This document shows, one piece after another, positions 1 through 9,325 of a DNA stretch of 64,000 nucleotides. Where the stretch lies: contig NZ_CP088296.1 in the NCBI RefSeq assembly GCF_024666595.1, forward strand, positions 3,865,033 to 3,929,032, given 5' to 3'. The stretch comes from Sphingomonas sp. J315 (GTDB lineage: Bacteria > Pseudomonadota > Alphaproteobacteria > Sphingomonadales > Sphingomonadaceae). The translations under genes were made by a program, and so were the position numbers. Positions within the stretch are counted from its first letter, which is position 1, and each line of letters starts with the position of its first letter. The notes beneath the pieces are model-generated. The model ran no database searches and was not told the DNA's origin. It saw nothing but the letters and a program-made list of their open reading frames with translations.

Positions 1-1
1 G

Positions 2-148
2 GACGAACATGTCGTCTCGGCCGCGCGGATCGAGGAGAGCGAAGAGGATGCCGAGGTCAATCTGGCCGATGGCGATACCGAAACCGCTCCGGTTCCCGAC
101 GCAACCCCGGGCGACGACCTCGCTTCGGGGACGGAGGGCGGCGAATGA
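2..148 (+). CDS. gyrA: C-terminal end of a protein, probably DNA gyrase subunit A
   Basis: The frame is open from the window edge and stops at 146-148, giving the last 48 residues of a protein that begins outside. The visible part reads DEHVVSAARIEES and then becomes a disordered tail rich in Asp, Glu, Ala and Pro. This resembles the end of GyrA, where the last blade of the DNA-wrapping domain (VVGLQRI in E. coli) is followed by an acidic tail. The assignment rests on that short resemblance only, so another protein with an acidic tail is possible. The stop overlaps the next start (ATGA), which suggests translational coupling to the DUF952 gene. Confidence 0.5.
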   Translation, partial: DEHVVSAARIEESEEDAEVNLADGDTETAPVPDATPGDDLASGTEGGE

Positions 149-492
149 CCCGCCCGACAACCGCCTACAAGGTTTTGACCGCCCCCCAGATGGCCGACCT
201 TGAAGCGGGCAGCTTCGACGGCGCGCCGATCGACATCCAGGACGGCTATATCCACCTCTCCACCGCCGCCCAGCTGACCGAGACGGTCGACAAGCATTTC
301 GCCGACCAGCCCGATCTGTGGGTTGCGGCGGTCGACCTGGAGGCGCTGGGCGACGCGATTAAATGGGAAGCGTCGCGCGGCGGCGCGGAATTCCCCCACC
401 TCTACGGCGCACTGACGCTCGAGACGGTGGTGGCTTATTCGCCGCTCGAACGCGCGGAGGACGGATCGGTCGCGCTGCCGGTCACCGGCTGA
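145..492 (+). CDS. DUF952 family protein
   Basis: This 115-residue protein matches the DUF952 family over its whole length. The family core is visible as DGYIHLSTAAQLTETVDKHF near residue 30 and as the later RGGAEFPHLYGAL segment. The family is small, soluble and of unknown biochemical role, often found as a single-domain cytoplasmic protein. The start codon overlaps the stop of the upstream gene. The 3' end overlaps the 3' end of the convergent DUF488 gene by 11 bases, so no separate terminator fits between them. Confidence 0.8.
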   Translation: MTRPTTAYKVLTAPQMADLEAGSFDGAPIDIQDGYIHLSTAAQLTETVDKHFADQPDLWVAAVDLEALGDAIKWEASRGGAEFPHLYGALTLETVVAYSPLERAEDGSVALPVTG

Positions 493-931
493 GCGCGTCG
501 TCGGCGAACAGATCGACCACCTCGACCCCCTCACCCTCCGCATCGAGCAACAGCGTCCGGTGGCACATCCCCGGATCGCGTTCGAAGCACAGCAACGCAC
601 TCGGCGTCTCCGCGATCAACTCGCGCATCCGCGCCGCCTGCGCCTGCGCCTCGGGCAATTCGAGCTGCCTGGCATAAACTGACTCCAGTGTCCGCCGATC
701 GCCCTTCTTCGCGGCATCGCGCCCCGGCTTTGGTGTGCCCAGTGCCTTCAGGTGCACATAGCCGATCCCCCGCTCGGCCAGTGCTGCGCCCAGCGAGGAT
801 TTCGAAAAGCCCGGCCGCCGCGATAGCGGCAGCTGCCGCACATCGATCACTTGCCGCACCCCCGCCCGCTCCAGCGCTGCAAGGAACGAGGCGACCGTCG
901 CGCCCTCATAGCCGATGGTGAACACCTTCAT
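482..931 (-). CDS. DUF488 domain-containing protein
   Basis: The 149-residue product shows the DUF488 hallmarks: TIGYEG at the N-terminus, DVRQLPLSRRPGFSKSSL near residue 30 and CFERDPGMCHR near residue 115. The conserved Arg, Cys and His residues are typical of the family, whose enzymatic role is not established. It is transcribed toward the DUF952 gene and overlaps it tail to tail. It starts three bases downstream of the end of the VOC gene at 935-1324, so the two are probably co-transcribed. Confidence 0.85.
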   Translation of the reverse strand: MKVFTIGYEGATVASFLAALERAGVRQVIDVRQLPLSRRPGFSKSSLGAALAERGIGYVHLKALGTPKPGRDAAKKGDRRTLESVYARQLELPEAQAQAARMRELIAETPSALLCFERDPGMCHRTLLLDAEGEGVEVVDLFADDALSR

Positions 932-934
932 CGC

Positions 935-1324
935 CTACTCCTCGGCGTAGCACACCGCCTCCAGATTAATCCCGTCGGGATCGTACACGAACGCCGCATA
1001 ATAGTTCGGCCCATAATTTGGCCGCAGCCCCGGCTTGCCATGATCGCGCCCGCCCGCTGCGATCGCCGCTTCGTGGAATGCATCGACCTGCGCGCGCGTC
1101 GCGGCGCGGAACGCGACATGCGTCCCCTCTCCGACCTTCTCATTGTCGCCCACCCAGAACTCGCCGCCGCCCTCGACGCCAAAGCCATAGGCTGCACCCC
1201 CCGATCCATTCTCCTCCGCCGGCACCTCGGTCAGGCACTTCATCCCCAGCGGCTTCAGCGCCGCCTCGTAAAATGCCCTGGACCGCGCCGCGTCGCGCAC
1301 CGCCACACCCATATGATCGATCAT
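935..1324 (-). CDS. VOC family (glyoxalase/dioxygenase-fold) protein
   Basis: The 129-residue protein has the single-module vicinal-oxygen-chelate pattern: MIDHMGVAVRDAARSRAFYE at the start, a central FWVGDN segment, HVAFRA near the middle, and YYAAFVYDPDGINLEAVC at the end. The HVAF and final Glu region supplies the usual metal ligands. Such proteins act as lyases, isomerases or resistance proteins, and the substrate cannot be read from sequence. The start lies 16 bases from a perfect palindrome at 1340-1357, so the regulator transcribed in the opposite direction could also control this gene. Confidence 0.8.
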   Translation of the reverse strand: MIDHMGVAVRDAARSRAFYEAALKPLGMKCLTEVPAEENGSGGAAYGFGVEGGGEFWVGDNEKVGEGTHVAFRAATRAQVDAFHEAAIAAGGRDHGKPGLRPNYGPNYYAAFVYDPDGINLEAVCYAEE

Positions 1325-1339
1325 GATTGACTCTCTTTA

Positions 1340-1357
1340 TTTCTGTAATTACAGAAA
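1340..1357. promoter_or_regulatory. Perfect 18-bp palindrome, likely operator of the adjacent regulator
   Basis: TTTCTGTAATTACAGAAA is a perfect inverted repeat lying between the divergent VOC and MarR/GbsR-type genes. The same arms, TTTCTG and CAGAAA with a 6-base spacer, recur at 1951-1968 in front of the desaturase gene and nowhere else that I noticed. A dimeric winged-helix regulator would bind such a site. Autoregulation plus control of the desaturase gene is the simplest reading. Confidence 0.7.
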
Positions 1358-1364
1358 TTACATC

Positions 1365-1913
1365 ATGGCCCGCTTCGCAGAGCATCCCGACGCAAGAGCC
1401 TTCATCCTCCACTGGGGTGAGATGGGAACGCATTGGGGCGTCAACCGCTCCGTCGCGCAGATCCACGCCCTGCTCTACCTCGCCGATCGCCCGCTCCATG
1501 CCGAAGAGATCGTCGAGGCGCTCGGCCTCGCCCGCTCGAACGTCTCCACGGGTCTGAAAGAGCTACAGGGCTACAGCATCGTCCGCCGCGTCCATGTCGA
1601 GGGCGACCGCCGCGACCATTTCGTGGCGGAGACCGATCTGTGGGACATGCTCATGCGCATCGTCGCCGAGCGCAAGCGGCGCGAGATCGACCCGACCGTC
1701 CAGCTGCTCGGCGAACTCGCCCAGCGCCTCGCCGCCGACAAATCCGCCCCGCCGCAGGTGCGCGAACGCGTCACGCGGATGCACGAATTCATCGGCACCC
1801 TCGGCGGATGGTACGACCAGGTCCGCGTCCTGCCCAAGCCCACGCTCGTCACGCTGATGAAGCTGGGCGGCAAGGTCGCGCGGTTCATTCCCGGCGCTTC
1901 AAAGAAGGACTGA
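1365..1913 (+). CDS. GbsR/MarR family transcriptional regulator
   Basis: The 182-residue product is a winged-helix DNA-binding protein of the GbsR type. It has FILHWGEMGTHWGVNRSVAQIHALLYL at the N-terminus, then the recognition region EEIVEALGLARSNVSTGLKEL and the wing VRRVHVEGDRRDHF. The C-terminal half (MRIVAERKRREIDPT onward) is helical and suits dimerisation. I chose the ATG at 1365 rather than an in-frame ATG at 1323, because the latter would put the palindrome at 1340-1357 inside the gene and lies in the VOC start. A second copy of that operator precedes the next gene, a desaturase, which points to control of membrane lipid composition. Confidence 0.85.
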   Translation: MARFAEHPDARAFILHWGEMGTHWGVNRSVAQIHALLYLADRPLHAEEIVEALGLARSNVSTGLKELQGYSIVRRVHVEGDRRDHFVAETDLWDMLMRIVAERKRREIDPTVQLLGELAQRLAADKSAPPQVRERVTRMHEFIGTLGGWYDQVRVLPKPTLVTLMKLGGKVARFIPGASKKD

Positions 1914-1950
1914 CCACCCACTCCATCCGGCGACAACGCATATCCATCAG

Positions 1951-1968
1951 TTTCTGATCTTACAGAAA
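1951..1968. promoter_or_regulatory. Second operator-like repeat upstream of the desaturase gene
   Basis: TTTCTGATCTTACAGAAA has the same 6-base arms and the same 6-base spacing as the perfect palindrome at 1340-1357. It ends 21 bases before the desaturase start, over the expected promoter or leader, so binding there would probably repress. Confidence 0.65.
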
Positions 1969-1989
1969 TAACAGCAAGGGAGAAGCGAC

Positions 1990-2826
1990 ATGGCACGGCA
2001 CCATCTCGACACGATCGACCCCGCGCTCCGCCACGTAGCCTGGCGCGATCTGGTGGCGATGCGTCCGCGCGATGGGCTGGTCGAGTGCCTCCACCCGATC
2101 CCCTGGCTCGCCGTTTCGCTGACCGCTGCCGCATTCGGCATCTGGCCGCTCGCCGCGCTCGCCTCCTTCCTGTTCTTCCTCACCGCGCTGCGGCTGAACC
2201 ATGAGGCGATCCACCATAATCTTGGCTTCGGGCCGAGCGGTCACCGCGTCGTCCTCCACGCGCTCAGCGCGGTGATGCTCGGCTCCAACAGCTCGGTCGC
2301 GTTCAACCATCTCCACCATCACAGCAAGGTCGGGACCGACGACGATATCGAGGGCCGCTGCGGCCAGATGACGCTGTGGCAGGTGCTGTGCTTCGGCCCG
2401 CGCTTTCCGCTCGAGACGCATCTCTATGGCTGGCGCAACGGCGGCCCGGTCCTGCGGCGGCGCATGGCAATCGACCTGACGCTCAACCTCGCCGTGATCG
2501 GCACCGCGCTCGCGACCCTGTCCCCGCCTTTGCTCTACCATATCGCCGCAATGGTCACCGCCCAGTGCCTCACCGCCTTCTTCGCGGTGTGGATCACCCA
2601 TCATGGCTGCGACGGCGCCCTGATCGCCCGCACGCAGCGCGGCCGCCTGCTCAACCTCGTCAGCTACAACATGTTCTTCCACCTGGAGCACCATTTGTTC
2701 CCGGCCGTCCCGGTGAGCCGCCTGCCGCTCCTCGCTGAGCGGATCGATAATGCTGCGCCAATGCTGGGGGCAAAGATGGTGGTGCCTGTTCGGCTTGGAT
2801 TTCACGCGATGAAGGAAGTAAAATAA
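1990..2826 (+). CDS. Membrane fatty acid desaturase family protein
   Basis: This 278-residue integral membrane di-iron protein carries the three histidine boxes of the desaturase/hydroxylase superfamily: HEAIHH at 71-76, HLHHH at 107-111 and HLEHH at 231-235. An extra HH lies at 204-205. Hydrophobic stretches at about 40-66, 163-180 and 183-203 would form the membrane core. The boxes bind the two irons that oxidise an acyl or similar lipid chain. The exact substrate (fatty acyl group or carotenoid-like lipid) is not evident. AGGGAG precedes the ATG. The operator repeat at 1951-1968 links it to the MarR/GbsR-type regulator just upstream. The stop overlaps the next start (TAATG). Confidence 0.85.
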   Translation: MARHHLDTIDPALRHVAWRDLVAMRPRDGLVECLHPIPWLAVSLTAAAFGIWPLAALASFLFFLTALRLNHEAIHHNLGFGPSGHRVVLHALSAVMLGSNSSVAFNHLHHHSKVGTDDDIEGRCGQMTLWQVLCFGPRFPLETHLYGWRNGGPVLRRRMAIDLTLNLAVIGTALATLSPPLLYHIAAMVTAQCLTAFFAVWITHHGCDGALIARTQRGRLLNLVSYNMFFHLEHHLFPAVPVSRLPLLAERIDNAAPMLGAKMVVPVRLGFHAMKEVK

Positions 2827-3245
2827 TGCGTCGTGTTACCTATTTGGGCGGTGTTGCTCGGGCGGTGCTCGCCGCTGGTCCGATCTTCGTTCTCGCGGTT
2901 ACCTTTGGTAGCCTCTTGGTCGATCCGGGCGCATTCGATCCTATCTGGCTTTTCACCATCATCCCTGTCCTGATGATGTCTATAGCAATTGGCATGTTGA
3001 TCTCTGCCGTCCCGATTGTTGTCGGTGGAGCGGCCATGGCGTTTGCCGGCGTCAAATGGCCTCGAACGCGCGGACGCGAAATCTGGGCTGGAGCGGGTGC
3101 GATGCTGGGCATGGCGCTCGTCCTCCCGCTCGATATTCCCGGCACACCCAGCAGCTGGGAGCATTATGCCCTGATGGCGTTCACGGGGGGCATCTGCGCC
3201 CTGATTGTCCGGCGCGGCACCTACTGGTCCGTGGACAATGCCTGA
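2826..3245 (+). CDS. Hypothetical four-helix membrane protein
   Basis: I do not recognise this 139-residue protein. It is mostly hydrophobic, with likely membrane helices near residues 10-30, 38-62, 91-108 and 116-130. Its base composition is lower in GC than its neighbours. Its ATG shares a base with the desaturase stop, so it is probably translated together with the desaturase and falls under the same operator. It ends inside the 3' end of the convergent YhhN-type gene, with an overlap of 25 bases. Confidence 0.6.
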   Translation: MRRVTYLGGVARAVLAAGPIFVLAVTFGSLLVDPGAFDPIWLFTIIPVLMMSIAIGMLISAVPIVVGGAAMAFAGVKWPRTRGREIWAGAGAMLGMALVLPLDIPGTPSSWEHYALMAFTGGICALIVRRGTYWSVDNA

Positions 3246-3856
3246 CTCACCCCCCACGCGATCAGCGCCTGCGCTGCGAAGTAAGTGGGCCAGATCAACA
3301 GGCTCGGGATCGCCGATCCTTCAAGCGGCCCGAAGCGTGAGAAAATCAGCAGGTCCGACGCCACGAACAACACCGCGCCCAGCCCGACGCGATAGCGCGG
3401 AAAGCGGCTGGTCCAGGCGAGCGCCGCCATCACGCCCAGAAACGCCGAATAGGCTCCAGCCTGCACCGCCCCACCCGTAGGCGCAGCAAACAGCGCCGCA
3501 ATCCCGATCGTCGCCGGAGCGAGCAACCACCCGAAAGCCCGCTGGCTCGGCGTCAGCGCCTCCCGCCGATTGCGCCAATACAGCACGCACGCCACGAGAT
3601 GCCCCGCCGCAGATGCCGCGCCGCCGACGACCAGCCCGTGCGTCTCTAGCAACAAATCGCCCAACGCCCCCAACGCCAGCGCCCCCGTCAACAACCACCC
3701 GTCCGTGCCCCGCGCCCGCGTCGCCGCCCAGATCGCCAGCAATGCCACGCCGCTCGTCTTCCACACCGGCCCCCACGCACCCGGCTCGACCAGCCCCCAT
3801 GCCTCCAGGCAATAGCTCGCCCCCGCGACCACAGCCGCCCCGAACAGCCACCCCAT
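3221..3856 (-). CDS. Lysoplasmalogenase (YhhN/TMEM86 family)
   Basis: The 211-residue product is an integral membrane protein with about eight hydrophobic segments. It matches the YhhN/TMEM86 family, with [13 protein letters not shown] near the start, [10 protein letters not shown] near residue 60, a central HLVACVLYW segment and [11 protein letters not shown] near residue 170. The two membrane-embedded Asp residues (GDLLLE and SDLLIF) are the conserved polar positions. Relatives hydrolyse the vinyl-ether bond of lysoplasmalogens, though bacterial members are often uncharacterised. I start at 3856 because GGAAAGGG directly precedes this ATG. Upstream lies an 18-base motif also found at 43032-43049. 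Confidence 0.75.
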   Translation of the reverse strand: MGWLFGAAVVAGASYCLEAWGLVEPGAWGPVWKTSGVALLAIWAATRARGTDGWLLTGALALGALGDLLLETHGLVVGGAASAAGHLVACVLYWRNRREALTPSQRAFGWLLAPATIGIAALFAAPTGGAVQAGAYSAFLGVMAALAWTSRFPRYRVGLGAVLFVASDLLIFSRFGPLEGSAIPSLLIWPTYFAAQALIAWGVSQALSTDQ

Positions 3857-3862
3857 CCCATA

Positions 3863-3880
3863 CCCTTTCCTACAAGCCCC
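3863..3880. repeat. 18-base motif, copy 1 of 2
   Basis: CCCTTTCCTACAAGCCCC occurs here and again exactly at 43032-43049. Here its complement supplies the ribosome-binding stretch of the YhhN-type gene. The function is unknown and two copies are too few to define a repeat family. Confidence 0.5.
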
Positions 3881-3999
3881 GCCTTGGCGTAAGGGCATCG
3901 ACAGAGGCGTCCGGCACCACCGGACATGTGTCAAGCGCGCGCATGACAACCCTCCATTTTTGTAAGTTTCCCCACCACCGGGTGTCAGGCTCGAATTCT

Positions 4000-5352
4000 A
4001 TGAATGCCCATTTAGTCCATATCATCGGCGGCGGCCTCGCCGGGTCGGAAGCGGCGTGGCAGCTCGCCCAAGCCGGTATCCGCGTGAAGCTGTCCGAAAT
4101 GCGAGGGTCTGGCGACATGACCCCGGCGCACCAGACCGATGGCCTTGCCGAACTCGTCTGCTCGAACAGCTTCCGCTCCGACGATGCCGAGCGCAATGCG
4201 GTGGGGCTGCTGCATCAGGAGATGCGCGACCTCGGCTCCCTGATCATCGCCAAGGGCGACGAGCACAAGGTTCCCGCCGGTTCGGCGCTGGCGGTTGACC
4301 GCGACCTGTTCTCGCAAGGTGTGACCGCCGCGCTCGAAGCCCACCCCAACATCACCATCGTCCGCGAACGCATCGACCAGCTTCCCGTCGAGGGGCTGAC
4401 GATCGTCGCCACCGGCCCGCTCACCGCCCCCGGCCTCGCCGACAGCATCGGCGCCGCCACCGGCAGCGACGCGCTCGCATTCTTCGACGCCATCGCCCCG
4501 ATCGTCCATTTCGAGAGCATCGACATGGACAAGGCGTGGTTCCAGTCGCGCTGGGACAAGGTGGGGCCCGGCGGCAATGGCAAGGATTACATCAACTGCC
4601 CGATGACCAAGGACCAGTATCTGGCCTTTCATCAGGGCCTGCTCGACGGCGAAAAGACGCAGTTCAAGGACTGGGAGAACGTCCCCTATTTCGAAGGCTG
4701 CATGCCGATCGAGGTGATGGCGGAGCGCGGTGTCGACACCTTGCGCTACGGCCCGATGAAGGGCGTCGGGCTCGACGATCCGCGGACCGCGTGTGACGAA
4801 TTTCCCAACGGCCGCTGGCCCTATGCCGTCGTCCAGCTACGGCAGGACAATGCCACCGGCACGCTGTGGAACATGGTCGGCTTCCAGACCAAGCTCAAAT
4901 ATGCCGAGCAGGTGCGCCTGTTCCGCACCATCCCCGGCCTCGAAAATGCCGAGTTCGCCCGGCTCGGCGGCCTCCACCGCAACACCTTCATCCGCTCGCC
5001 CGAGCTGCTCGACGCGACCCTGCGGTTGAAGAGCCGCCCGCATATCCGCTTTGCCGGGCAGGTGACGGGGTGCGAGGGCTATGTCGAAAGCAGCGCCATC
5101 GGCCTGCTTGCGGGCCGCTTCGCCGCGGCGGAAATCCTCGGCCGTAACCTGACGCCACCCCCGGTCGAAACCGCGCTCGGCGCGCTGCTCGGCCACATTA
5201 CGGGCGCGGCAGAGGTCGAAACCTATCAGCCGATGAACGTCAATTTCGGCCTGATGCCGCCGATCGAGGGGCGAACGAAAAAGGCCGACCGCAAACTCCT
5301 CTACACCGCCCGCGCCCGCGCGGCGTTCGCGGAGTGGCTGAAAGCGGCCTGA
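4000..5352 (+). CDS. trmFO: Methylenetetrahydrofolate-tRNA-(uracil-54) methyltransferase TrmFO
   Basis: TrmFO uses FAD and methylenetetrahydrofolate to methylate U54 in the T-loop of tRNA. The 450-residue length is normal. The N-terminus has the dinucleotide-binding motif [16 protein letters not shown] and the family signature [12 protein letters not shown] near residue 50. Later come [30 protein letters not shown] with the conserved Cys, and [20 protein letters not shown] near residue 350. The chosen ATG at 4000 gives the usual short leader before the FAD motif, and longer in-frame extensions are not family-like. It appears to stand alone, facing the YhhN-type gene head to head. Confidence 0.95.
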   Translation: MNAHLVHIIGGGLAGSEAAWQLAQAGIRVKLSEMRGSGDMTPAHQTDGLAELVCSNSFRSDDAERNAVGLLHQEMRDLGSLIIAKGDEHKVPAGSALAVDRDLFSQGVTAALEAHPNITIVRERIDQLPVEGLTIVATGPLTAPGLADSIGAATGSDALAFFDAIAPIVHFESIDMDKAWFQSRWDKVGPGGNGKDYINCPMTKDQYLAFHQGLLDGEKTQFKDWENVPYFEGCMPIEVMAERGVDTLRYGPMKGVGLDDPRTACDEFPNGRWPYAVVQLRQDNATGTLWNMVGFQTKLKYAEQVRLFRTIPGLENAEFARLGGLHRNTFIRSPELLDATLRLKSRPHIRFAGQVTGCEGYVESSAIGLLAGRFAAAEILGRNLTPPPVETALGALLGHITGAAEVETYQPMNVNFGLMPPIEGRTKKADRKLLYTARARAAFAEWLKAA

Positions 5353-5353
5353 G

Positions 5354-5833
5354 CTACTCCTCCGCCTCGGCCAGCGCCTTGGCCACCTCGGCCCGGCAGT
5401 CGCAGCGCGGGGTGGTCTTGGGCTTGCGCTTCGGCGCGGTGGTGGCAAATTCAGCGCGGGTCAGCGTGCCGGACTTGTCCTTGTCGGCGGCGGCGAACTT
5501 GTCGCTGGTCCGCACCGACCATTCCTCGAACGACAGCCGTCCGTCGCCATTCTTGTCCAGCTTGGCAAAGGCCTTGCGCCGCGGCTGCTGCAATTCGGCC
5601 AGCGAAATCAGCCCGTTCTTGTCCTTGTCATTGCGGTCAAACCGCTTCTCCTCCCGGGTTCGGTCGGGGGCTTGCGGAACCTCGGCAACCTCCTCGACAG
5701 CCTCGCCACTCTGCGCGGCCTTGGCTGGCGGAGGCGAAGGCAGCGGTTCACGGGTCGCACTTCCCTGGAACAGAAACACCCCAGCCCCGGCCATCAACAG
5801 CGCCGCGAGGCCGCCCGCAAAATATCGCCACAT
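5354..5833 (-). CDS. Exported EF-hand calcium-binding protein
   Basis: The 159-residue protein has an N-terminal membrane segment or signal peptide (about residues 5-22), a Pro/Ala/Glu-rich linker, and then three EF-hand loops: DRNDKDKNGLIS near 67, DKNGDGRLSFEE near 92 and DKDKSGTLTRAEF near 118. The acidic residues at positions 1, 3, 5 and 12 needed for calcium are mostly present. Location in the periplasm or on the membrane is inferred from the leader. It converges on trmFO with one base between the stops. Confidence 0.8.
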   Translation of the reverse strand: MWRYFAGGLAALLMAGAGVFLFQGSATREPLPSPPPAKAAQSGEAVEEVAEVPQAPDRTREEKRFDRNDKDKNGLISLAELQQPRRKAFAKLDKNGDGRLSFEEWSVRTSDKFAAADKDKSGTLTRAEFATTAPKRKPKTTPRCDCRAEVAKALAEAEE

Positions 5834-5890
5834 GCCGACTCTCCCCTGTCGCCGCGACAGGCTAACGCCTTCAGCAGCGGCAGCAAGCCG

Positions 5891-6554
5891 TCACCGCCCG
5901 GTTATTCGGTGCCACAAGACCCGTCCCGTCCGTTGCGGCGAACCCGGCGCGACGCCCGCAAGCTCCATCCGCGCCAGATGCGCCATCGCCCCCAGCGCCC
6001 GGCCATTCCGGCTCCAAGGGGCACCGCAGGCTTCGTCCAGTGCAGCCTCCGCCATCCGGCGCGCCGCCGCTGCCTCGCCGGGATCGCTCAGCTTGCCAGC
6101 CAGATCGGCCAGCGCCCAGCCCTCGCCCCCCAGCGCCAGCGGGTCGCTCCCCCGCAGCACCCGCCACCGCTCCGGCGATCGCGAACAATGTCCGCCCCCG
6201 CGCGCCGTGCAGCGTCAGCGCCGCATCGTCCAGCTCGGCCTGGAGCAGGCTCTGCCACCCCTCGACCATCTCCGCGACCCTTGCCCCGGTGATGCCATCT
6301 CGCACCACATCGCGCGCGATGCCCTGCAACACCGGCTCGGGCGGCGGCGGCGCGGCGTCGAGCCGGGACAGCGCGTCATGCCACCATTGCACCCGGATCT
6401 GCCCCAGCATCGGCTCGCTCGTGGTGCGCAGCGTTTCGGCGAGTTTGTCATCGAGCGCCAACAGCGCTTCGAGCGCCGCCGCAGCCCCGGGGCTTGGCGC
6501 ATAGGTCATCACCAGGCGGCGCTCGGCATCGATCACCCGCCTACTCCGCGCCAC
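5891..6554 (-). CDS. Squalene/phytoene synthase family protein, frameshifted
   Basis: The N-terminal two-thirds, from 6554 to about 6165, reads as a squalene/phytoene-synthase-fold protein with the typical SEPMLGQIRVQWWHDAL segment. The match resumes in another frame from about 6160 to the stop at 5891 (VLRGSDPLALGGEGWALADLA). The break falls in the G-rich run near 6155-6170, so a single-base error is likely. The joined product is about 220 residues, shorter than true squalene synthases, and I see no pair of DxxxD motifs. It may therefore be a non-catalytic relative (NDUFAF6-like) rather than an isoprenoid synthase. Confidence 0.65.
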
Positions 6555-6645
6555 ACAGTCCTGATCGTTTCGTTAACCATGCGCCTTCAATCCCCGTTAG
6601 CCCAACTTCGCGCATAGCAGATGCAGGAACCGGGGATCCCATATC

Positions 6646-8699
6646 ATGCCGTTGCGCCCAACCACCGTGACCAGCGCTCGCGCCACGATGGCCGCGCTTG
6701 CGCGCGACAAGCGCGGCAACACGCTTGCCATCGTCGCCGCATCGCTGATTCCCTTGGCGGGAATGGTTGGTGGCGGCGTCGACTTGAGCCGCATGTACAT
6801 CGTCAAGACACGGCTGCAACATGCCTGCGACGCCGGTGCGCTTGCCGGGCGCAAGCAGATGGGCGGTGGCACATGGGCGTTCAACAACTACGCCGCGCGC
6901 GGTGCCGCCGAACGCTTCTTCGACGCGAATATCCAGGAGACGCCCTATGGCGCGTCTTCGGTGACCAAGAGCTACACCGAAAGCGCCGGCAAGGTGACCG
7001 GCGTCGCGAGCGCGACGCTGCCGATGACGCTGATGCGCGTACTGGGCAAGACGACAGAAACGCTGAGCGTCACCTGCGACGCCGAAATGCGCCTCCCCAA
7101 TACCGATGTGATGTTCGTACTCGACACGACGGGGTCGATGGCGAGCAAGGCGGTCAACACCGACAGCCAGACCAAGATGGAAGCGCTGAAGTCGGCGGTG
7201 AAGTGCTTCTACGAAACCGTCGCCCGGCTCGACACAACAGAGAATTGCGTCGGCGGTGCGCCGTCAGGCGGCACAAGCAACACGGTCCAGATCCGCTTCG
7301 GCTTCATGCCCTATGCGACCAATGTGAACGTCGGGAAGCTGCTGCCCACCGCCTATATCGCTGACAGCTGGCCCTATCAGTCGCGCGAGCCGCAGTTCAC
7401 CACGACGACCCAGACAATCTGGTCCGACGGCGCGACCACGCAGACGGGTACCGGGTGGGACCGCGACGATTCAGGTAGTTGGAACAACGCGCCATCCAGC
7501 ACCAACACCACCGCGTCGAGCACCAGCGACTGCCAGTCCAAGGTGCCCGGCAATGAGCTCACATCAAGCTGGGGGGTGAGTCGGGTCGACTCAACGAAAG
7601 TACGTCAGGCGGCAACCCGCGCACTGTCACCTGGTACACCCGCGAGAACGCGGAATGGTACGAGTATCGCTATCGGGACTATCGCTCGACGGACGGACGG
7701 TGCCGGTTCCAGCGGCGCACCGCAGACGGATATTTCCTGCGCTATTACAGCATGCCACAGACGGGCACTGAAACGACTGTCCAGACGTTCAACCGCTGGC
7801 GCTATGCGCAGATCACGCACAATATCAGCGGCCTGAAGAACGGCACCAGCTGGAACAATTCGGTCAGCCTGCCGATCGGCTATCAGGGCGCGGCGCGCAG
7901 CGTGAACTGGGACGGGTGTATCGAGGAGCGCGCGACCGTCTCACAGGCGAGCTACGCCCCGATCCCCTCGGGCGCGAAGGATCTCGACATCGACCTCGTC
8001 CCCAACTCGGGCGACGCGACCACCTTGTGGGGTCCGGCATTGCCCGGCGCGATCTTCGCACGCGACGTCACCACATCGTGGAACCAGCTCGACCGGAACG
8101 AGGCGCTGACGACGACCGACTATTACAACAATGTCCCCTATTATTGTCCGGAAGAGGCCAAGAAGCTCCAGTCCTGGCCGACCGCCTCGACCTTCGAGAG
8201 CTATGTCAACGGGCTGACTCCGAGCGGCAACACCTATCACGATATCGGTCTGCTCTGGGGCGCACGGTTCGTGTCGCCGACGGGAATCTTCCGCTCGGAG
8301 AATGAATATACTCCCCAGGGCGGTGAGATCGAACGCCACCTGATCTTCATGACCGATGGCGAAGCGTGTACCGGCGACACCGATTATGCCGCGTATGGCT
8401 TCCCCTGGCTCGACCGCCGCACGACGGATCCGTCAAGCGCGCCGACCGGCGGCTGTCTGACTACTGGAACGATCACGCAACAGGTAAACGCCCGGACTCA
8501 GGCCATCTGCACTGCGGTCAAGAACAAGAACATCACGCTGTGGGTGATCTGGTTCGGTGCGCAGAGCGCCACGATCGAAGGGATGATGCAGAGCTGCGCC
8601 ACCACCGGCCGCTACTTCGCGGCGCGCAACTCGACCGACCTGCAGAACACCTTCCGCTCGATCGCGGACCAGATTTCCCAGTTGAGACTTACGAAGTGA
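6646..8699 (+). CDS. TadG-like pilus-assembly protein with von Willebrand A domain, frameshifted
   Basis: The protein begins with a Tad-type N-terminal segment (KRGNTLAIVAASLIPLAGMVGGGVDLSR), which anchors it in the membrane with an exported C-terminal part. A von Willebrand A domain follows, with the metal-binding DTTGSM motif near residue 160 and MTDGE near the C-terminal third. The frame breaks around 7555-7576, next to a run of six G, and continues to 8699. The joined product is about 680 residues. The Ser/Thr/Asn-rich middle is an insertion inside the vWA fold. It is the first of three overlapping genes for Tad-like proteins, and its stop overlaps the GTG of the next. Confidence 0.8.
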
Positions 8700-9325
8700 A
8701 GCGGCGATTCTCCCTCCGTCGCTTCGCCCCCGGCGCGCTCAGGCGCGACGAGTCGGGTGCCACCATCGTCGAATTCGCGATGGTGGCACCCGTCCTTGGC
8801 TTTGTCCTGCTCGGCGCCTTCGACGTGGCCCACACGCTGTACACCCGCGCTGCATTGCAGGGCGTGGTGCAAAAGACCGCACGCGACTCGACGCTTGAGA
8901 GCGGGGGCGAAACGGCGACCCAGGCTTTGCTGGACGAAAAGGTGAAGGCTCAGGCCAAGGCGTTGGCGAATAACGCGACAATCACCATCACCCGCCGCTT
9001 CTACCGGACCTTCAGCGAGGCGGCCGCCGCGCGCGCGGAAACGTGGACCGACACCAACAGCAATGGCGTGTGCGACGCCGGCGAACCCTATGAGGACGCC
9101 AACCGCAACAATGTCTGGGATCGCGACGGTGGCAATGCCGGACAGGGCGGTGCGAAAGACGCAACGCTCTACACGGTTTCCGCCACCTATCCCCGGATGT
9201 TCCCCTTCTACAACCTGATCGGCGGATCGCGCACCACCACGATCACCGCATCGACGGTGCTGCGCAACCAGCCCTTTGGCGATCAGGGTAACTATGGCGC
9301 GATGCAGGTGCGCAACTGCACATGA
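8696..9325 (+). CDS. TadE-like family protein
   Basis: This 209-residue protein starts with basic residues followed by DESGATIVEFAMVAPVLGFVLLGAFDVAHTLYTR, the TadE-like signature that carries a prepilin-type membrane segment with a Glu. The rest is exported and contains a calcium-loop-like stretch, DTNSNGVCDAGEPYEDANRN, near residue 120. The GTG start at 8696 overlaps the upstream TGA and is the only start consistent with the conserved segment. TadE proteins are minor pilins that help assemble Flp pili, but no tad ATPase or secretin gene lies in this window. Confidence 0.8.
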   Translation: MKRRFSLRRFAPGALRRDESGATIVEFAMVAPVLGFVLLGAFDVAHTLYTRAALQGVVQKTARDSTLESGGETATQALLDEKVKAQAKALANNATITITRRFYRTFSEAAAARAETWTDTNSNGVCDAGEPYEDANRNNVWDRDGGNAGQGGAKDATLYTVSATYPRMFPFYNLIGGSRTTTITASTVLRNQPFGDQGNYGAMQVRNCT

